Below, one piece after another: positions 37,689 to 46,603 of a DNA stretch of 64,000 nt. A program made the position numbers and the translations under genes. The DNA comes from Chitinophaga sp. LS1 (GTDB lineage: Bacteria; Bacteroidota; Bacteroidia; Chitinophagales; Chitinophagaceae): positions 7,318,501 to 7,382,500 of the forward strand of contig NZ_CP128362.1 in the NCBI RefSeq assembly GCF_034274695.1, written 5' to 3'. Numbering within the stretch: the stretch's first letter is position 1; every line of letters begins with the position of its first letter. Below the pieces are notes generated by a model. The model saw only the letters and a program-made list of their open reading frames with translations, made no database searches and had not been told where the DNA came from.

Positions 37689-38666
37689 TTATAATAGTTG
37701 TGAGGTGAAGCGGTCTGATAAACTTTGCAGCGGTAAAGAAGGATGCTCTTTTATCAGTTGTTCTACCTTATTAAAATAAGTTTTTACAAACTGCTGATGC
37801 TGTTTCCCTTCCGGGTTAAATGGCCGGTGCGCAGCTGCACGATTTAGGTCAGATATCTGATTGAATAAGGTCTTATCAGCAAGTCCGGCATTGATGAAGT
37901 GCTGCCATACATAATCTATCGCCATTTCGTTGGGGTGTACCAGGTCTTCTTTATAAAACCGGTAATCCCGCAAATCATCTACGACCAGCTCATACGCAGG
38001 AAAATAAAACAACCGGTCGAACTTATTGACCATATGATGTACTGCCTGTAAGAGGATGGCCTTGCTCAGGTTATTCTCCACTACCCCATCTCTTACATAT
38101 CTTACCGGACTTATTGTAAACAGGATCTTTACTTTTCTATTTCTGAAAAACAACCGGTGCATTGCATTGTCCAGGGCAGAGATGATATCCTGTGCATTCA
38201 GCATTTTCTTATAAAAAGCTGATGCAGGTACTTTATGACAATTGCCTACTACCTTTCCGGTTTCCTGTAAGGTGTAAGTATGGGCAGAACCTAAGGTGAT
38301 CATTAACCAATCTGCTTCTTCCAGTCTTTTGGCTGCAGCTTCCTGTTGGGCATTGATCCCTGCCAGTACGGTCTGAGGGTCCAATCCCGAAAAACGGCTG
38401 TGGTGATCCCAGCTATGCCAAAGGTCACCCTGCTGGAAAAGATCTTCCTGCGAATAAACTTTGTTATCCAGGTAGCTGTGAATCGACTGGGTAATGCTGA
38501 TCGGATTGTACAAAATACCATGCGGATTGACCAGCGCATCAAAGTAATGCCCCTGCAACCGCTCTCCTATCTCTTCTGCGAAGCAGGACCCCATCAGCAA
38601 TAAGCGATCTGCATATTGCAATGGTGAGGAAAAAGGCGTAACCGGAAATGTAAGGCGAAAGTTCAT
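37689..38666 (-). CDS. GSCFA-domain protein
   Basis: The protein has 325 residues. The family-defining motif is seen as LLMGSCFAEEIGERL near residue 25. LMITLGSAHTYTL, ISPVRYVRDG and DLVHPNEMAIDYVWQHF (an SGNH-like His block) fit an SGNH-hydrolase-related fold. The substrate is unknown. It follows the HMG-CoA-lyase-like gene by 2 bases on the same strand, so the two are likely co-transcribed. Confidence 0.85.
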   Translation of the reverse strand: MNFRLTFPVTPFSSPLQYADRLLLMGSCFAEEIGERLQGHYFDALVNPHGILYNPISITQSIHSYLDNKVYSQEDLFQQGDLWHSWDHHSRFSGLDPQTVLAGINAQQEAAAKRLEEADWLMITLGSAHTYTLQETGKVVGNCHKVPASAFYKKMLNAQDIISALDNAMHRLFFRNRKVKILFTISPVRYVRDGVVENNLSKAILLQAVHHMVNKFDRLFYFPAYELVVDDLRDYRFYKEDLVHPNEMAIDYVWQHFINAGLADKTLFNQISDLNRAAAHRPFNPEGKQHQQFVKTYFNKVEQLIKEHPSLPLQSLSDRFTSQLL

Positions 38667-38668
38667 GA

Positions 38669-39514
38669 CTAATAAAAAATACTGTCTGCTATCTGCTGGG
38701 CGGTGCGCAAAGCTTCCATATCCAGGTGTAAGGGCTCGTGCTGCTGCAGGCAGAATTCCAGCAGGCGTTCTGTAGCGAGGTTGCCTACCAGTTCATCTTT
38801 TGCCATCGGACAGCCGCCGATCCCTTTGATAGCACTATCAAATCTGCGACACCCTTCTGCGTAGGCGGCGGCCACCTTCTCCTCCCAGTTGTGGGGAGCA
38901 GAATGGAAATGCACGCCGAATTCCACGACAGGGTATGCTTTTATTAATGTAGAAAAGAGCTTTTTAATGATATCGGGTGTGGCTACCCCTACCGTATCTG
39001 CCAGTGAAATGGTAACGATGTCCATTTCTACCAGTTTCTCCACCCATTCCAGGGCTATGGCTGCATCGTACGGGTCACCATAGGGATTGCCAAAACCCAT
39101 GGAAATGTAGATGACCAGTTGCTTGCTGTTTTTGATACAGAGCTCCTGCATAGTATCTACGAGTTCCAGTGAATCGGCAATCGTATTGTTAGTATTGCGT
39201 AGCTGAAAGGTTTCTGAGATGGAAAACGGGTATCCAAGGTAAGCGATTTCATCATGCACCACGGCTTCTTCTGCCCCCCGCTGGTTTGCTACAATAGCCA
39301 GGAGCCGGCTTTTGGTACCGGACAGGTCTAGTTTTGACAGGACTTGTTTTGTATCGGCCATTTGTGGGATGGCTTTGGGAGATACAAAGCTGCCAAAGTC
39401 TATTGTATTAAAACCAACGCGTAGCAAGGCGTTCAGGTACTTAACCTTATCGGAGGTGTCGATGGCCCGGTGCCAGCCTTGCATTGCGTCGCGGGGACAT
39501 TCAATGAGTTTCAT
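38669..39514 (-). CDS. Hydroxymethylglutaryl-CoA lyase-like protein
   Basis: The protein has 281 residues with the TIM-barrel lyase pattern: IECPRDAMQGW (family ECPRDG/AMQ), FNTIDFGSFVSPKAIPQMADT, SLADTVGVATP, VHFHSAPHNWEEKV and the catalytic-loop IKGIGGCPMAKD with its Cys. HMG-CoA lyases cleave HMG-CoA to acetoacetate and acetyl-CoA in leucine degradation. The length is normal. No other leucine-catabolic gene is near, so a related acyl-CoA lyase is possible. Confidence 0.85.
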   Translation of the reverse strand: MKLIECPRDAMQGWHRAIDTSDKVKYLNALLRVGFNTIDFGSFVSPKAIPQMADTKQVLSKLDLSGTKSRLLAIVANQRGAEEAVVHDEIAYLGYPFSISETFQLRNTNNTIADSLELVDTMQELCIKNSKQLVIYISMGFGNPYGDPYDAAIALEWVEKLVEMDIVTISLADTVGVATPDIIKKLFSTLIKAYPVVEFGVHFHSAPHNWEEKVAAAYAEGCRRFDSAIKGIGGCPMAKDELVGNLATERLLEFCLQQHEPLHLDMEALRTAQQIADSIFY

Positions 39515-39538
39515 GGTGGATGATTTTAGAAAGTAAGT

Positions 39539-40342
39539 TTAGATCCCTCGCTGCTTCATCGCTTCGTATAGGATAATCCCTGCTGCCACTGATACGTTAA
39601 AAGATTCAAAATTACCACTCATCGGAATACGGAACTGTACATCCGTCGCCTTCAGCAGAGCTGGATAAACGCCCTGATCTTCCGATCCCATGATCACCGC
39701 CACCGGTTCATTCAAAGGCAGGTCAAACAATTTGGCTTCGGCTTCCATTTCGCTGGCGACTACCTTAATACCATTCAGGTGTAGGGTATCTATTGCTTTC
39801 AGGAGACTATTTACACGGCAGACGGAGATTTTCTCCAATGCACCGGCAGATGATTTGATCGCTTCTTCGTTGAGTGCAGCAATACCTTTATCAGGGATAA
39901 TGATGGCCTGTGCCCCGCAACATACCGCGCTACGGGCAATGGCCCCGATATTTCTGACATCAGTGATGCCGTCCAGGATAAGGAACAGTGGAGTCTCGCC
40001 TGCTTCAGTGACGTGAGAGATTACATCCTGCAGGTCAAGGTAACTGATGTGGCCTGTAATGGCAATACACCCCTGGTGATTAGCCTGGGTAAGGCCATTC
40101 AGCTTTTCCATCGGTACCATGTTGATGGGAATGTTATACTGAGTAGCCAGACTTCTGATCTGGGGGATAATATCTCCCGTGGCTGTGCGTAACAGGTAAA
40201 TGCGCTCGATGGCTTTTCCGGCCTGAATGGCCTCTACTACCGGCTGACGCCCTATTACCATGGACGAGGCCTTTGGCCTGGGCGCATGTTGTCTGGGCGA
40301 ATGCTGCCGAAAACCGGCAGACTTATGTCTTCTATGTTCCAT
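39539..40342 (-). CDS. rlmB: 23S rRNA (guanosine-2'-O-)-methyltransferase RlmB-like, SpoU family
   Basis: The protein has 267 residues. A basic N-terminal tail (about 1-22) precedes a substrate-binding domain (VIGRQPVVEAIQAGKAIERIYL). The SPOUT knot follows, with motif 1 TDVRNIGAIARSA, motif 2 AVIMGSEDQGV and motif 3 FESFNVSVAAGIILYEA. It uses S-adenosylmethionine to methylate a ribose in 23S rRNA, G2251 in E. coli. The exact site in this organism is inferred. Confidence 0.9.
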   Translation of the reverse strand: MEHRRHKSAGFRQHSPRQHAPRPKASSMVIGRQPVVEAIQAGKAIERIYLLRTATGDIIPQIRSLATQYNIPINMVPMEKLNGLTQANHQGCIAITGHISYLDLQDVISHVTEAGETPLFLILDGITDVRNIGAIARSAVCCGAQAIIIPDKGIAALNEEAIKSSAGALEKISVCRVNSLLKAIDTLHLNGIKVVASEMEAEAKLFDLPLNEPVAVIMGSEDQGVYPALLKATDVQFRIPMSGNFESFNVSVAAGIILYEAMKQRGI

Positions 40343-40421
40343 TGCCGCAAAGATAAAGATTTAGAGCTGTCCTTCCAGCAGCAGGGGGGTATCTTCTGAA
40401 AGACTACCATCCAAAGGGAAT

Positions 40422-40979
40422 TTACAGCTCCCCTTCCAGCAGCATCAGCTTTATCTTCTGAATAGCAACTATCGACAACGAATCCGTGATCTCATGCCTC
40501 TTCACCATCTGATAAGCCTCCTCAAAAGGAACTTTTCTGATATGCAACTGCTCCGTCTCCTCCGGCTCAGCTTCCCGCTGCTCCAGCTGACGAGCCAGGT
40601 AAACCACACCAGCTTCATCTGACACTGAATTAGATAAATGGATTTTTACGATCGGCATCCAGCTATGCGCAATCAGACCGGTTTCTTCCAATAACTCCCT
40701 TTTGGCAGAATCGAGGGGAGCTGTACCCAGGGGGCCTCCACCTTCTGGAATCTCCCAAGAGAACTCTTCCAATGGAAAACGGAACTGCCCTACCAGGTAA
40801 ATATTACCTTCTTCATCATAGGGAATAACACCAATGGCGGCATTTTTGAAATGAACTACGCCATAAATGCCCTTCCCTCCTGCCGGATTCAGTACCTGGT
40901 GTTCCGTTACACTGATCCAGGGATTGTCATATTCTACTTTGCTGGACAAGATCGTCCATGGGTTATGATTCAGATCCAT
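40422..40979 (-). CDS. NUDIX hydrolase, ADP-ribose pyrophosphatase type
   Basis: The protein has 185 residues. The NUDIX box is GGGPLGTAPLDSAKRELLEETGL: the RELLEE core is intact, but the Glu expected eight residues before the Arg is Thr. EFSWEIPEGG precedes it, as in ADP-ribose and sugar-nucleotide pyrophosphatases. It likely cleaves nucleotide-sugar diphosphates. It is on the same strand as rlmB, 79 bases upstream. Confidence 0.88.
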   Translation of the reverse strand: MDLNHNPWTILSSKVEYDNPWISVTEHQVLNPAGGKGIYGVVHFKNAAIGVIPYDEEGNIYLVGQFRFPLEEFSWEIPEGGGPLGTAPLDSAKRELLEETGLIAHSWMPIVKIHLSNSVSDEAGVVYLARQLEQREAEPEETEQLHIRKVPFEEAYQMVKRHEITDSLSIVAIQKIKLMLLEGEL

Positions 40980-41060
40980 AATTTACAAATGTAGGAATTG
41001 TGACAAGGATTGTGCCGGGCCTGTCATTAAATACAGGTTATAAAAATCAAAAATGGGGTA

Positions 41061-41090
41061 TAAAAAAACGTCCCGCGCAGAGGCGGGACG
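41061..41090 (-). terminator. Terminator of the GNAT-DinB gene
   Basis: An 8-bp stem (cgtcccgc, 41069-41076; gcgggacg, 41083-41090) is followed on the minus strand by a run of seven T, about 50 bases past the stop at 41141. Confidence 0.85.
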
Positions 41091-41140
41091 ATGTCAACCA
41101 GATGAACGGCGGTAAATACCTTTGATCATCATACCTAAAT

Positions 41141-42094
41141 CTAAATCGTATCTTTCTTCAAATTGAATAATTCGTTTATCTGTGACAAGTGGTGCTTCAT
41201 ATGTATTACATAATCAACGATCAGGTAATTTAGCGTTACCGGGTCGTTCTCGTTTACTTTAACTGTATGTTGCAAGACTTCTGTTGGTATAGTCCGTATC
41301 GTTAGTACCAGGTGCTCATTGAAAATGGTCCACAATTTAATTAAATTCTGCCAGTTCATAAACTGCCAGGCCTGTCCCTTTACCCAAAATTCCTGATCAT
41401 ATCCCGGAATTTGCAGCAAAGATATCTGTTGTGCGCGTATTATCCGAACGTTATTATTAATTGCTGAATCTACGAGGTGTCCCAATATTTCTTTTATACT
41501 CCATTTTCCGGCTTTGGGCCGCGCTGCTGCCTGCATATCGCTGATATTGGCCAGAAGTTGTCCCCACTCATTAATCAGCGTTTTCAGTTCCCCCGCTACC
41601 GTGTACTGCGGATGCTCAGCTCCAAAGGTATATTCCATTTTAACGTTACTGCGTTGGTACCTCCCCGGTTCTACAGGTATTTCCCTGAAGCCGATTTTTT
41701 CATACATATTCAACGCAGGCACCAGGATTGTATTGGAGTAAAGTACTACTTTTTTGTATCCCAGTTCTTCCGCAATGCGCATGATTTCTTTTACGAGGCG
41801 CCAACCTATCTTGTACCCCTGAAACTTTTCATCTACTGCTAGTTTCGTCATTTCTGCACTTTCTACATCTATGTGTTTCAGGGCGACGGTGCCTACTATT
41901 TCATCTTCGGCTGCTGCAAAGATAATCTTCCCTCCTTTACTAAGGATATCTTTATCGGCATGTTGTAATGCCGCGATGTCTGTCGGTTCAATGGTGAAAT
42001 ACTTTTCGATCCAATGTCTGTTTAATCTTTCAAAGTGTGGCAACAGGTCTGGTGCACAGCCTATCAGCCGGATAGGGTCAGTTGCTGTGTTCAT
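41141..42094 (-). CDS. Fusion of GNAT acetyltransferase and DinB-like domain
   Basis: The protein has 317 residues. The N-terminal half (about 1-155) is a GNAT N-acetyltransferase: MTKLAVDEKFQGYKIGWRL is the acetyl-CoA loop and NMYEKIGFREIP the closing motif. The C-terminal half (about 165-317) is a DinB/YfiT four-helix bundle: AGKWSIKEILGHLVDSAINN with metal-ligand His, then VDYVIHMKHHLSQI. DinB proteins include thiol-dependent S-transferases and hydrolases. The fusion suggests linked acetylation and thiol chemistry, perhaps detoxification. The ATG overlaps the stop of a 36-codon reading frame upstream. Confidence 0.88.
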   Translation of the reverse strand: MNTATDPIRLIGCAPDLLPHFERLNRHWIEKYFTIEPTDIAALQHADKDILSKGGKIIFAAAEDEIVGTVALKHIDVESAEMTKLAVDEKFQGYKIGWRLVKEIMRIAEELGYKKVVLYSNTILVPALNMYEKIGFREIPVEPGRYQRSNVKMEYTFGAEHPQYTVAGELKTLINEWGQLLANISDMQAAARPKAGKWSIKEILGHLVDSAINNNVRIIRAQQISLLQIPGYDQEFWVKGQAWQFMNWQNLIKLWTIFNEHLVLTIRTIPTEVLQHTVKVNENDPVTLNYLIVDYVIHMKHHLSQINELFNLKKDTI

Positions 42095-42201
42095 ATTTCC
42101 TTTTGTTTTTGATGAGATAAGTACTTGTTAAATTGTTCAAAGTGAAGCCAGTCCTCCCGTTCCAGGTCCACCCTCCGGATATGATCAGTTGCTGTGTTCA
42201 A
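42091..42201 (-). pseudogene. Small duplicated 5' fragment of a GNAT gene
   Basis: A TTG-started frame of 36 residues reads NTATDHIRRVDLEREDW, then HFEQFNKYL. This mirrors the first 30 residues of the GNAT-DinB protein just downstream (NTATDPIR...HFERLNRHW). It ends in a TGA overlapping that gene's ATG. The last six codons of the EamA gene lie in the same DNA in another frame. It is probably a leftover of an upstream tandem copy. Confidence 0.4.
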
Positions 42202-43099
42202 GCTTACTCTTGCTTTTATTGACGGATACATTTACTATGTAGACACCGACCAATGTAACCAGGCAGGATAAAGCCGTTGTCCAGTTAAGCTGTTCCTTCA
42301 GGATCAGCCACCCAAGAATGACAGCTACAATGGGATTGATATAAGCGTATACCGATGCCAGTGAGGTCGGCAGGTTATTGAGCGCAAAGACATAGGAGGA
42401 ATACCCTACGATCGATCCGACAAAAATCAGGTACAGCAAACTCTCCCACAATTGTAAGTTCATAGCAGATAAATGAAAACTATACCCCATCAGGGATACC
42501 GTGACAAGCATGACAATGCCACTAAAAAGCATCTGAAACCCTGCACCATAAAGGAAATTCACTTTTAACGCCCAGCGGGCAGTGAGTACAGAACCAATGG
42601 CCCAACTTATACAGGCGATGAAGGTAAGGAAAATACCTAGCCTGAATGCAGGGTTCATTAAACTGGACAGGTAATTGTAAAAAATGCCCGCTACTCCCAG
42701 CAACCCTACCAGCATGCCTACTATTAATAAAGGTGATAAGCGGGTACGCTGTACCATGAAATAACTGAATATAGTAATCCAGATTGGGACTGTGGCTACG
42801 ATGATAGCACATAATCCACTGGGAATGTATTGCATGGCCCAGGTAATTAGGCCATTGCTCAGACAAAGCATCATTAAGCCTATTATAAATAAGCGGGAAA
42901 GAACGATTTTGTCAGGTAGACGGTAGCCTTTCAGCAGGAAAAAGCTGATCAGGATAATACCTGCGGCGGTTTGCCGCAGGCCTGCGAGCATGAGGCCATG
43001 CATGTGTCGTACTCCTACGCTGGAAGCGAGGTAGGTGGTACCCCAGAAGAAACTGACCATTACCAATGCTATATAGGAATGCGTGTTAGACTTTTTCAT
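42185..43099 (-). CDS. EamA-family (DMT) transporter
   Basis: The protein has 304 residues, ten predicted membrane helices and two EamA repeats (first ALVMVSFFWGTTYLASSVGVR to about 140; second from IFLTFIACISWAIGSVLTARW). The end GVYIVNVSVNKSKSK is basic. It probably exports amino acids or other metabolites. Its last codons overlap the duplicated GNAT fragment, so the native C-terminus may have been altered. Confidence 0.9.
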   Translation of the reverse strand: MKKSNTHSYIALVMVSFFWGTTYLASSVGVRHMHGLMLAGLRQTAAGIILISFFLLKGYRLPDKIVLSRLFIIGLMMLCLSNGLITWAMQYIPSGLCAIIVATVPIWITIFSYFMVQRTRLSPLLIVGMLVGLLGVAGIFYNYLSSLMNPAFRLGIFLTFIACISWAIGSVLTARWALKVNFLYGAGFQMLFSGIVMLVTVSLMGYSFHLSAMNLQLWESLLYLIFVGSIVGYSSYVFALNNLPTSLASVYAYINPIVAVILGWLILKEQLNWTTALSCLVTLVGVYIVNVSVNKSKSKLEHSN

Positions 43100-43135
43100 T
43101 GTGCGCGATGTTATAATCCGATAAGGGTGAATTCG

Positions 43136-43237
43136 TCATTGATTGCAGGAAGGATGTATTTGATGACTGCAATGGGAAAATATCACTCATTGCTTGCAGA
43201 AATAGTGTGTATGATGGCTGCAATGGGAGGTTTCTTT
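43136..43237. repeat. Two-copy degenerate tandem repeat, about 51 bp
   Basis: Unit 1 (43136-43186) and unit 2 (43187-43237) share tcattg.ttgcag, then tgatg.ctgcaatggga at the same spacing. They lie between the EamA start and the decarboxylase stop. Confidence 0.5.
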
Positions 43238-43296
43238 ATGTAAAAGGTTGACATCGTCTTTTATTGTATGTCGATAACTTTATCCGTCTCATTGCC

Positions 43297-44694
43297 TCAA
43301 ATGACTGCAATCAACTGCGACATCTCCTCCCACACAATATCTACATCCTCCTCCGTCGTACGCCAATTCACCAGGGCCGCCCTGATGCCGGGTATACCCT
43401 GATACACAGTTGGGGTCACCACCACTTTCCCGCTTTCATTCATTGACTGCAGAAATTGTTTGATAGCCGCAGGCAACTCTTCGGCCACAGCATTGAGTGT
43501 AAAACAAGCCACACACAAATTCACTGGCGCTAATAACCGGAACGTATCACTATCCTCAATCAATGCACCCAGTTTTTTAGTAAGCCGTACATTATTCTCT
43601 ACTATATCAGCATATCCATTTGCTCCATATGCCATGAGCGTATGCCATGCCGGCAAAGCCCTAAGGCGGCGGGAATTTTCAGGAGTATAATTACTATATA
43701 CAAAAAACTCATCCGGGTCAGGTAAATAGCTGGCACCTACATTTCTGAAAGCAGCCATTTGCAGTGTAGGATGTCTGGTAAAGATCATGGCGGAATCGTA
43801 TGGTACATTCAGCCATTTATGTGCATCAATAGTGATGCTGTCTGCCGCTTCCCATCCCTGTAATAAATGGCGGTAGTCAGAATGACAAGCTGCGAAGCCA
43901 CCGAAAGCCGCATCTACATGGAGATAGAACCCATATTGCTGTTTGAGGACAGCGAGTGACTGCAGATCGTCGAAGTCCACCGTATTCACCGTACCTGCAG
44001 CAGCAACGAAGATCAAAGATTCGTTCTTATGTGCTTCAAGGTAAGCTGTAAGTGCAGTGATATCTACTGATTCCCTGTCTGGCAGAGAAGGAATTTTAAC
44101 AAGGGCATTTCTGCCTATTCCCAGCATGGCCATAGATTTTACTGTGCTTGAGTGCGGGGTACAGGAGAGTATTTTTATGGCAGGTAATGCAGCTACACCC
44201 TCCTGGGCTACATCTATGCCATGCCTGTTACCGAGCCACTGACGGGCGATGGCAAGACCTGAGAAGTTCGACATTGTAGCGCCGGAAGTGAATACACCGG
44301 TGTATGCATCTGGCAAACCGAATAACTGTCTGAGTAAAGCGATGGTTTCTCCTTCTATATAAAAAGAGGCGCCGTCTTTGTTGGCGGCGTTCATATCATA
44401 TACTGATGTCAGCCAATCACCAGCAATGGCTGCGGGAGTAGCACCACCAGTAACAAATCCCCAGTAACGGCTGCCAGCATTACCGGCGAGGAGGGGTTCG
44501 TACCGTTTTTTGAAGGTACTGAGCGCTTGTGAGGCGCCGATGCCTTGTTTAGGAAGGGATAATGGGGTGAGGTTGCCTTTCGCCACATCGACGGGTAAGC
44601 TGTCTATTCCGGATAGGAACGCAGCACTGTAATCTTTGGTTTGTTGTAGCAACTGATCCATCTGCTGTAAATCATGGAAGAGTGTTTCATTCAT
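43297..44694 (-). CDS. PLP-dependent group II decarboxylase family protein
   Basis: The protein has 465 residues and matches aromatic-amino-acid/glutamate decarboxylase-like enzymes: RYWGFVTGGATPAAIAGDWL, GVFTSGATMSNFSGLAIAR, HVDAAFGGFAA with the PLP Asp, and the Schiff-base Lys in TIDAHKWLNVPYD. The family decarboxylates L-amino acids; the exact substrate is not readable. A short tandem-repeat array lies upstream and another downstream. Confidence 0.88.
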   Translation of the reverse strand: MNETLFHDLQQMDQLLQQTKDYSAAFLSGIDSLPVDVAKGNLTPLSLPKQGIGASQALSTFKKRYEPLLAGNAGSRYWGFVTGGATPAAIAGDWLTSVYDMNAANKDGASFYIEGETIALLRQLFGLPDAYTGVFTSGATMSNFSGLAIARQWLGNRHGIDVAQEGVAALPAIKILSCTPHSSTVKSMAMLGIGRNALVKIPSLPDRESVDITALTAYLEAHKNESLIFVAAAGTVNTVDFDDLQSLAVLKQQYGFYLHVDAAFGGFAACHSDYRHLLQGWEAADSITIDAHKWLNVPYDSAMIFTRHPTLQMAAFRNVGASYLPDPDEFFVYSNYTPENSRRLRALPAWHTLMAYGANGYADIVENNVRLTKKLGALIEDSDTFRLLAPVNLCVACFTLNAVAEELPAAIKQFLQSMNESGKVVVTPTVYQGIPGIRAALVNWRTTEEDVDIVWEEMSQLIAVI

Positions 44695-44833
44695 GGCGGT
44701 AGGTTTGAGACTACAAAAATGAAATAAAAAGCCAATAAAAAACAGATTCAGTTTTTTGAATTTCGACCAGATCAGATTAGAGAGCTAGAATAGTTTATTT
44801 AAGGGCGCAGATGGGTTGGTTTATCTTGTCAGG

Positions 44834-44946
44834 AGGTTATCCAGTCTAGAAGGATATTCAGTTAAAGGTTATACGGCAAGGAGGTTATCCTGTCAGCAAG
44901 GATATCCAGTTAACAGGTTATCCGGCAAGGAGGTTATCCCGTAAGG
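44834..44946. repeat. Tandem repeat, 48-49-bp unit, about 2.3 copies
   Basis: Units start at 44834, 44882 and 44931 with aggttatcc, and the first two continue with agaaggatattcagtt or gcaaggatatccagtt and ggttat.cggcaagg. The array lies in a 400-base gap (44695-45097) that has no gene otherwise. Confidence 0.75.
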
Positions 44947-45097
44947 AAAAAATGAACTTCCCTGACAGCGCAATATTCCAATTCAGGAAGGAAAGTTATC
45001 CTAAGCACAGAAAAATGTTCTGTACTGCAGGAATAGGTCTTCCTTATTACGTAAGGCTGTTCTGCCAGTAGGTTTCGACATAACACCAAAGGCTCTC

Positions 45098-45601
45098 CTA
45101 AAACAGCTGCCCCTGCGAACCAAACCTATGCTTCGTCTCATGCTCCAACAACCACTTCTTCCGCCATATTCCCCCTGCATACCCCGTCAATGTCCCATTA
45201 CTCCCAATCACCCTATGACACGGCACCGCCACCCACAGCTGATTTCGACCATTAGTACTCCCTACCGCACGAATCGCCTTAGGATTATTCAAATCCTTTG
45301 CCAGCTGCAAATAAGTAGTTGTCTGCCCATACGGAATGGTCAACAGCCTATCCCATACAGACTGCTGAAAAGGCGTACCTTCCTGCGCAATAGGAAACGT
45401 AAATCCCTTCTGACTACCCGCAAAATAAGCATCCATCTCTGCAACACATTGCACGAATACATCAGGCAACTCTGTCTTACTCAAGACAGGCAGATCTGTC
45501 TTATCATTATCACGGATACTGAGTGCATTGATCGCCTTATTAGTGCCTATGATCAACAGACTGCCTACGGGTGTGGGGGTAAAGTAATAGTACTGTTCCA
45601 T
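45098..45601 (-). CDS. ogt: Methylated-DNA-[protein]-cysteine S-methyltransferase
   Basis: The protein has 167 residues from the ATG at 45601 (MEQYYYFTPTPVGSLL); an ATG at 45628 overlaps the alkA stop and is an alternative. The active-site motif VAVPCHRVIGSNGTLTGYAGG with its acceptor Cys is intact, preceded by the helix-turn-helix IPYGQTTTYLQLAKDL. It removes alkyl groups from O6-guanine in a suicide reaction. It is the last gene of the alkylation-repair operon. Confidence 0.92.
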   Translation of the reverse strand: MEQYYYFTPTPVGSLLIIGTNKAINALSIRDNDKTDLPVLSKTELPDVFVQCVAEMDAYFAGSQKGFTFPIAQEGTPFQQSVWDRLLTIPYGQTTTYLQLAKDLNNPKAIRAVGSTNGRNQLWVAVPCHRVIGSNGTLTGYAGGIWRKKWLLEHETKHRFGSQGQLF

Positions 45602-45606
45602 ATCAT

Positions 45607-46500
45607 TTATTGTTGTAATGATCTCCATAAATAGAATGTTGCATAAGCAGCATGTTGCTGCCAGTGCTGTGTATATCCTTTAATTTCGGCCAGTGAAGGC
45701 TTTGTTGGTAATTGCAATTGTTGTTTCAACGCATTGTGTAAACCTGCATCTTCCAGTGGCAATGCCTGCCAGTAACGGCTGAATTTCATCAGCACGTAAT
45801 TGGCGGACCAGTTGCCAATGCCTTTGAATGAAATCAGATATTCACGGGCAGCGGTGTAGTCGAGTGATTGTAAATGTGCGAGGGTAAGGCGTTCTTCTGC
45901 CATCGCCCTAGCAAGAGAAATGATGTAATCAGCTTTGCTGCGGGAGAACTGCATCGCGATGAGGGCAGCAGGCTCCAGCTTTGCGATGGTAGCCGGTTGA
46001 GGATAGACATGATATGTCTTATTGCCGGAGGAAATTGCAGCACCATAAGTATGGATCAATCGCTGTTTCAGTGTGTATGCAAATGAAAGATTGATCTGCT
46101 GGCCGGTGATGGTCCAGGTAAGGGCTTCGAACAGTTCGGGAATTCCGATCAGTCGGAGACCTTTGTATTGCTGGATGAGTGGCGATAACACGCCGTCCTT
46201 TTTTGCGAACTTGTAGAATGGATGGAGGTCTGCATCTAGGTGTAACCAGTGAGTGATATAGTTTTTGATGTAATTGGTATCTATATTATCAGCATCAGCG
46301 GATATTTCTACCTGTAGTCCATCCTTTTTGGGTGCATCTGTAATGGCAGTAAGAACAGGGTTACCATTCACCACAATTACTTTGCGGAGGATATTGCCAT
46401 CTACTTCATGCAGACATTCCTTGTCGGAACGACTGAGGAATACCAGGCATTCTGAGAAGGAAAAATTAGCATGGTCGGTGACTGGTATGTGAATTTTCAT
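45607..46500 (-). CDS. alkA: DNA-3-methyladenine glycosylase II (AlkA-like)
   Basis: The protein has 297 residues from ATG 46500; ATG-less upstream codons to 46512 are less likely. The HhH-GPD fold has FEALTWTITGQQINLSFAYTLKQR, the hairpin SFKGIGNWSANYVLMKFS and the catalytic Asp in LPLEDAGLHNAL. It removes alkylated purines to start base-excision repair. The stop lies 3 bases from the ogt start, so the two genes are translationally linked. Confidence 0.92.
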   Translation of the reverse strand: MKIHIPVTDHANFSFSECLVFLSRSDKECLHEVDGNILRKVIVVNGNPVLTAITDAPKKDGLQVEISADADNIDTNYIKNYITHWLHLDADLHPFYKFAKKDGVLSPLIQQYKGLRLIGIPELFEALTWTITGQQINLSFAYTLKQRLIHTYGAAISSGNKTYHVYPQPATIAKLEPAALIAMQFSRSKADYIISLARAMAEERLTLAHLQSLDYTAAREYLISFKGIGNWSANYVLMKFSRYWQALPLEDAGLHNALKQQLQLPTKPSLAEIKGYTQHWQQHAAYATFYLWRSLQQ

Positions 46501-46603
46501 GTGCGCGATCATTTTAATTTGAACCTGAAGCTTACATTGTAACTTAAAAAGGGCTAGACCGTAATTGAACTTAGGTATACACCGTAACTTGAACCTAAAG
46601 TAC
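46501..46603. repeat. Short imperfect repeats in the gap between ada-like and alkA genes
   Basis: The motifs ccgtaa.ttgaac and gaacct.aag occur three times each in about 100 bases (for example gaccgtaattgaacttagg and caccgtaacttgaacctaaag). It may be a small decayed tandem repeat; no gene is seen. Confidence 0.35.

Noticed and set aside
44834..44946. CRISPR array or integron site
   Set aside because: Only 2.3 contiguous copies, no spacers, no integrase and no attC-like fold.
45128..45634. Plus-strand ORF opposite the ogt gene
   Set aside because: Low-complexity Arg/Pro/Ile-rich protein; the minus-strand ogt gene has all family motifs.
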